DNA from: Lenzites betulinus
Lineage: Eukaryota; Basidiomycota; Agaricomycetes; Polyporales; Polyporaceae
Length of the DNA stretch: 64,000 nt
Assembly (NCBI GenBank): GCA_022264855.1
Contig: JABYQU010000002.1
Location: 992,001-1,056,000 of the forward strand
Direction: 5' to 3'
Positions 60,201 to 64,000 of the stretch are shown here, piece after piece; positions within the stretch are counted from its first letter, which is position 1, and each line of letters begins with the position of its first letter. A program made the position numbers and the translations under genes. The notes beneath the pieces were generated by a model. It was given only the letters and a program-made list of their open reading frames with translations, ran no database searches and was not told the origin of the DNA.

Positions 60201-62659
60201 TTGAGTACGCAACTGGAGGGTGCGTGATTAGGCATAACGTCAAGACGAATAGAGTCGCCGCGATCCGACCTAGCCTACACGTTGCACAGCGGGCCGCACC
60301 GCCTGGCGAATGACTCGCGCTGAACACGCCTAAACGACCCGAAGCGTCGAGGGAGGGCGATGGGCGCCGATGAGCAGCACGAGGAATATGATACACGCGG
60401 CAGCTGGGAGGCAAGGTTTTCCCGGTAAGGCAAGTCGGGCGTCGGCGAGCGGAGGCTGGGACAAACGCAGGGAACGTTCCTAGCAAGCCAGATAGCTGAT
60501 AGCTTCGCAGTCAGCACGCTCAGAGCTCCCAGGGCGGACGGCGGCTGGAAGGTGGCGGTTGCAGGAAGGGTGCGCCGGGTGCTGTAAGTACGCAAACGCC
60601 GCTCGGGAGAGACGGGGACGGAAGAGCTGCTGCTGTGTTCGTGAGCAGCGCGCGCTCGCACATCCCCCGCGCCGCGCCGCCGATGCCCACTTGGCCCCCT
60701 GTGACTCCCGGGGCCCGGCTGTCTGGGCAATGTCCCCCCCAAAGGGCGTGCATCGCCAGTCGACAGCACTCTGGGCCTCATGTCATTCACTCGGCGATCA
60801 AACGTCTCCCACATTCTTGCGGAACCTCCAGCCCCGCGCCCGCTCACACCAACGGCGGTCTGCGCTACTAACCAGCTCTCGTCGCCACAATGGACGGATA
60901 CGGTTTTCGGCGGAGCAAAGCCTATCCTCGGGCTGGAGCAGCACCCGCTGTGATGAATGTGGGCAACTCACCTGCGGTGAATACATGAGACGTTTGCGCA
61001 CGGCGATTATGAACGGCGCTTCGGTTGGCGAACCGTAGCATGCGACACATTCTCCTCGGACGCGCAGCGCTCGCCTGACGAGCCCTTCTTAACACCGACC
61101 GAGCTGGAATCTCGTGAGCCTCCAGCACAGGGGCTATGAGCAGCGCTGTCCCAAAACGCCTCCCTCGACGGAACAAGAACAGTGTCGCCATCGATGGAGT
61201 GAGTATGTCGCCAACACGTGTGGATCCGCTCGGTCTCGCGGGTTCAAGTGCCTGTCCGATCCGGTGAGAAAACGAGTACGCAGATGAAGGAACCGAAGGC
61301 GCCGAGAAGAGAAGAGACGGTCGAGTGAGAAGGGGGTGCGAAGGGCTTGGAGGATCGAGAGCGGGGGAGTTTCGCGACATATGTGGATAATGTTCAGCGC
61401 CATGGCTTGAGCATCGCGCGTGCAGTACGCTCAAACAGCACGGGCCTAGACATGTGAAGCAGATGATGGGCGATCTGACTCGCTGCGTTGCGCTCCTACG
61501 AATCCACCGACCCCGCGCCTGGGATTTCATGGAGCGTCGGGCCGTGCTGGGCTTCGCAGACCTTCGAAAGAAGGGTTTAATTCCGGAGATGAAAGGGGCG
61601 TGTTCCCGAGGATGTCACCGGACAGCAGCCCTGATCTCTATCACTGTAATGACCGCCCATTGCTTGTCAATCCTGACACGGTGTTAAAAGACATCGCGAA
61701 GGGAAGTGACTCAGATGGAAGAGCGGGGAATGGTAGGGCCCGACAGTTGAGACGAAGGCAGGCACAAACAGACTGTAAAGCGTATCTTCAGTTCCAACAT
61801 CTGAGAGAAAGGGCGGGAGGATGAGCGTACCACGCGAATTCTCCGTGCGAGGAAAAGACCGACAGAAGGCTGCGTATCGTTCAGGTGATCTTCGTCCACA
61901 AGCTCGCGAGGCGCCTGTGAGTGTCTACAGAACAGTGCGTTCGTGTGTTCCAGATCGCCGGTATTGGGGGAGGACTCAGACGGCGGGCGGGATATTTCGT
62001 GGGTCAGGCAGCATCCAGGACCGAGTCCGAGGTTCTCGCTGGCGCGCAGGTGGATGGATGATCCTGAACGGAGGCAGATGAACTCTGAAAGATCGTGTCA
62101 CATTAAAGAGCCGCTCCACGAAGAGGCCAATCCTGCGCTGGACTTGCAAAATCCGCAATATGGTGCGTCGAGAAGAGAGTTGAGTTGTGCTTTCACTGGT
62201 GGACGGTCCGATCGCGGTCCTCGATCGCGTCTGTCACTGTCACGCCTTAGCAAGTCCGGTGTCACGCATTCCTCATTTGGGACGTCTCAGATCTGCATCC
62301 GTGACGTCAGGGTGACCGTCACACTGTGGGGTGGCGACGAGGAACGTGCCCCGTCTTCCCAGGTGCTCCTCGTCCCACCCAGCGTCGACGACGTCCGCCC
62401 ATCGTTCATTGCCTTCAGCAGCGGCCTCTATACCCTTCTCATACTCTCCCTGAAGACCTCAACATCGCGAAACCACCCTCTCTAGGCTCCCCAAGCAGCG
62501 CTTTATTCCCCAGCGCCAAGATTCGCGCCGTCTTCAGCAATCAGTAACGAGTTCTCCTAAGGCTGCTCCTTGAATTTCCTGCAAACGATCATTAACGATG
62601 TGGTTCGTACATGGGACAAAATTGCATATGTTGGAGCTGTGCTCATTGCTTCATGTGCT
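57256..62659. other. 5.4-kb gene-poor region
   Basis: No exon chain or RNA gene was supported. The largest frames, on the minus strand at about 59330-60235, overlap each other in two frames and code for arginine/proline/serine-rich low-complexity sequence, as GC-rich non-coding DNA does. No mobile-element motif was found. Confidence 0.5.
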
Positions 62660-64000
62660 ATGCTGTATTTTAGGTGTGATAACTGCCTTCTCTTGCTTCC
62701 TCTGGTAAGTACATCGTGTATAGCCCGAAAGTCACAGACGCCGATTTGACCGACCGGTATGATCACAGAGGGGTGGTGCTATTGCGTGGGGCGTGGTCAT
62801 GTTTGTGAGCACACGTCTTTCCCGGAGATTGAGAGCATCTATTTACTCTGTCCATGAACAGCTGTACAGTCTCGCGGGAGGCATCTTCCTATTGAACTGG
62901 GGCCAGTACCTGTTCTTCGTGTTCCCCGAATGGTGCGTGATAGCGCTTTACTTGCACTGAATGTTGCTTCGCATGCTCATTTGACTGTACAGGCAAATCT
63001 ACGGTGGGATTGGCATCGGCGTAGCAGTAGCTGCTGCACTTTCAATCCTGGCGCTCTCTAACGTGAGTACTCCGCAATTACTCCCCCGCTTACTCCGAGC
63101 GTCGTATCTTGCAAGATTCGATTGTTATACCTCTTCGATCGGTCAATATTTGTGTTTGTTAACGCTGTGATGCTGTTTGTTTATAGCGATCATACATCTG
63201 GATACGCGTCTGCAAGTTCATCTGGCCATTCGTCATCGTAATCTGCGCCGTCCGGGCCATCATCATGATCGTCGAACTCCAACGAGGGTAAGTACAGACA
63301 AATTCGTCCCCCGTTGCTCCTCGCTTGCCCCCTCCTTTGTCCCTTCACGCTGCGCGCTCCTCCAGTTTCACATTCATAAGGAGCGCACTTCGCGCAATTT
63401 TTGCCGGCAGCCAGACCTTCTCCATCAGCAGGGTGGCGTTGTGTGTCACCACGAGTTGTTTGTCCATCTTTTTTCCATTGCGCGGTCGGGCACGCGTCCT
63501 GCTTTCTCCCGGGCGTGACAGCTCCGGAGCCCGGGTTTATCCTGGGATTCCTTTATGCTCCGCCCGTGCGCGTGGCTTTGCATCCCAGCGATCATCAGAC
63601 ACTCCGCTTGCAGCATCGCTCCGCTCTTGATAGGACGCTAACACCCCGCCGCAGGAAAGACAAGGTCGAGTGGGAGTGCGCAAACGGCGGACAACTTTGG
63701 TCAGCATCGGCCGCGGCGGGATACGGCGGCACCTCGTCGTTCCCCGCCGGGTTCTGCACAACCGGCTTCTCGAGTATCTACGCAGCGTTCATCGCGGGAC
63801 TCGTGATAGACCTGGCGTTCCAGGTGCGTCGCTCGGTCCTTCTCCCCGCGTAACGTCCGTCGGGCTAACCATGGGGTCTGTCGGCGTGCCGTGATGACAG
63901 ATGTATATGTTCTTCCTGGTATGGCGCTTCCAGAAGCGGCTTGAGCATTACTCCAACATGAAAGGGCCTTTCTATGGCGGTGAGTATTCACGTTGTGCTC
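62660..64000 (+). CDS. polytopic membrane protein, truncated at window edge
   Basis: Start placed at 62660 (MLYFRCDNCLLLPL), giving a Cys-x2-Cys head directly before the first helix; this is the first methionine in the frame after an upstream stop. Exons then encode RGGAIAWGVVMF, probably LYSLAGGIFLLNWGQYLFFV with FPEW, then QIYGGIGIGVAVAAALSILA, then RSYIWIRVCKFIWPFVIVIC with AVRAIIMIVELQRG, then DKVEWECANGGQLWSASAAA to SSIYAAFIAGLVIDLAFQ, and finally MYMFFLVWRFQKRLEHYSNM with KGPFYGG, cut by the window end. At least four hydrophobic segments, and a lumenal-looking loop with C and GGYG-type residues. Families of this shape are widespread in Agaricomycetes without known function; I do not recognise a named member. 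One intron (63288-63653) is 366 nt, far longer than the rest. Confidence 0.7.

Noticed and set aside
59330..60235. 292- and 301-residue overlapping minus-strand frames
   Set aside because: Two different frames cover the same DNA and both are Arg/Pro/Ser-rich with no domain; there is no splice-linked continuation.
61225..61265. possible tRNA T-arm (GCGGGTTCAAGTGCC)
   Set aside because: The stem bases do not pair and no acceptor or anticodon arm could be placed around it.

Overview
The window looks like nuclear genomic DNA from a basidiomycete, most probably an Agaricomycete of the polypore type. The evidence is GC-rich coding DNA, tightly packed genes on both strands, and many short introns (mostly 50-60 nt) with GTRNGY donors and YAG acceptors. 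Family content agrees: a DUF6533-type membrane protein, F-box/LRR-like proteins, a degenerate fungal kinase-like protein, and the Sho1, Hsp78 and Sin3 types found in fungi. No bacterial, viral or organellar sequence was recognised. Splice junctions were read by eye from conserved protein frames, so most are good but some terminal exons are tentative.

Layout, left to right. 0.7-1.6 kb: kinase-like protein (+). 1.7-3.4 kb: F-box-like protein (-). 3.9-7.2 kb: mitochondrial Hsp78/ClpB (-). 7.8-9.2 kb: second F-box/LRR-like protein (-). 9.7-11.5 kb: WBP11-type polyproline splicing protein (-), divergent from an RNF10/Mag2-type RING protein (+, to 13.9 kb). 14.6-15.8 kb: Sho1 osmosensor (-). 18.0-19.5 kb: unknown single-pass membrane protein (+). 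20.0-25.05 kb: SIN3 corepressor (+). 25.3-27.6 kb: single-pass membrane protein whose tail carries PSAP and PPxY motifs (+). 27.6-33.8 kb: 6.1 kb with no recognisable gene. 33.8-35.6 kb: DUF6533-like membrane protein (-). 36.5-39.0 kb: ALG9 mannosyltransferase (-). 39.4-41.5 kb: intronless unknown protein (+). 41.7-43.7 kb: NCS1 nucleobase permease (-). 43.9-47.7 kb: coatomer beta (-). 48.0-48.9 kb: CstF64-like protein without an RRM (-). 49.4-49.9 kb: dithiol glutaredoxin (-). 50.3-51.5 kb: NIF3/DUF34 protein (+). 51.6-53.8 kb: complex I 49-kDa subunit (-). 54.1-55.3 kb: mannose-6-phosphate-receptor-like protein (+). 56.1-57.3 kb: bHLH factor (+). 57.3-62.6 kb: second gene-poor stretch. 62.7 kb to the right edge: polytopic membrane protein, truncated by the window (+).

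The genes do not form one pathway. They are mostly conserved housekeeping functions: mitochondrial proteostasis and respiration, ER N-glycosylation, COPI and Golgi/endosome traffic, mRNA 3'-end formation and splicing, and chromatin repression. Several neighbours share short divergent promoters (WBP11/RNF10, glutaredoxin/NIF3, NDUFS2/M6PR-like, ALG9/unknown). I found no clear new multi-gene system. The most unusual single items are the PSAP/PPxY membrane protein, the RRM-less CstF64-like gene, the degenerate kinase, and two very short internal exons (14 and 16 nt).
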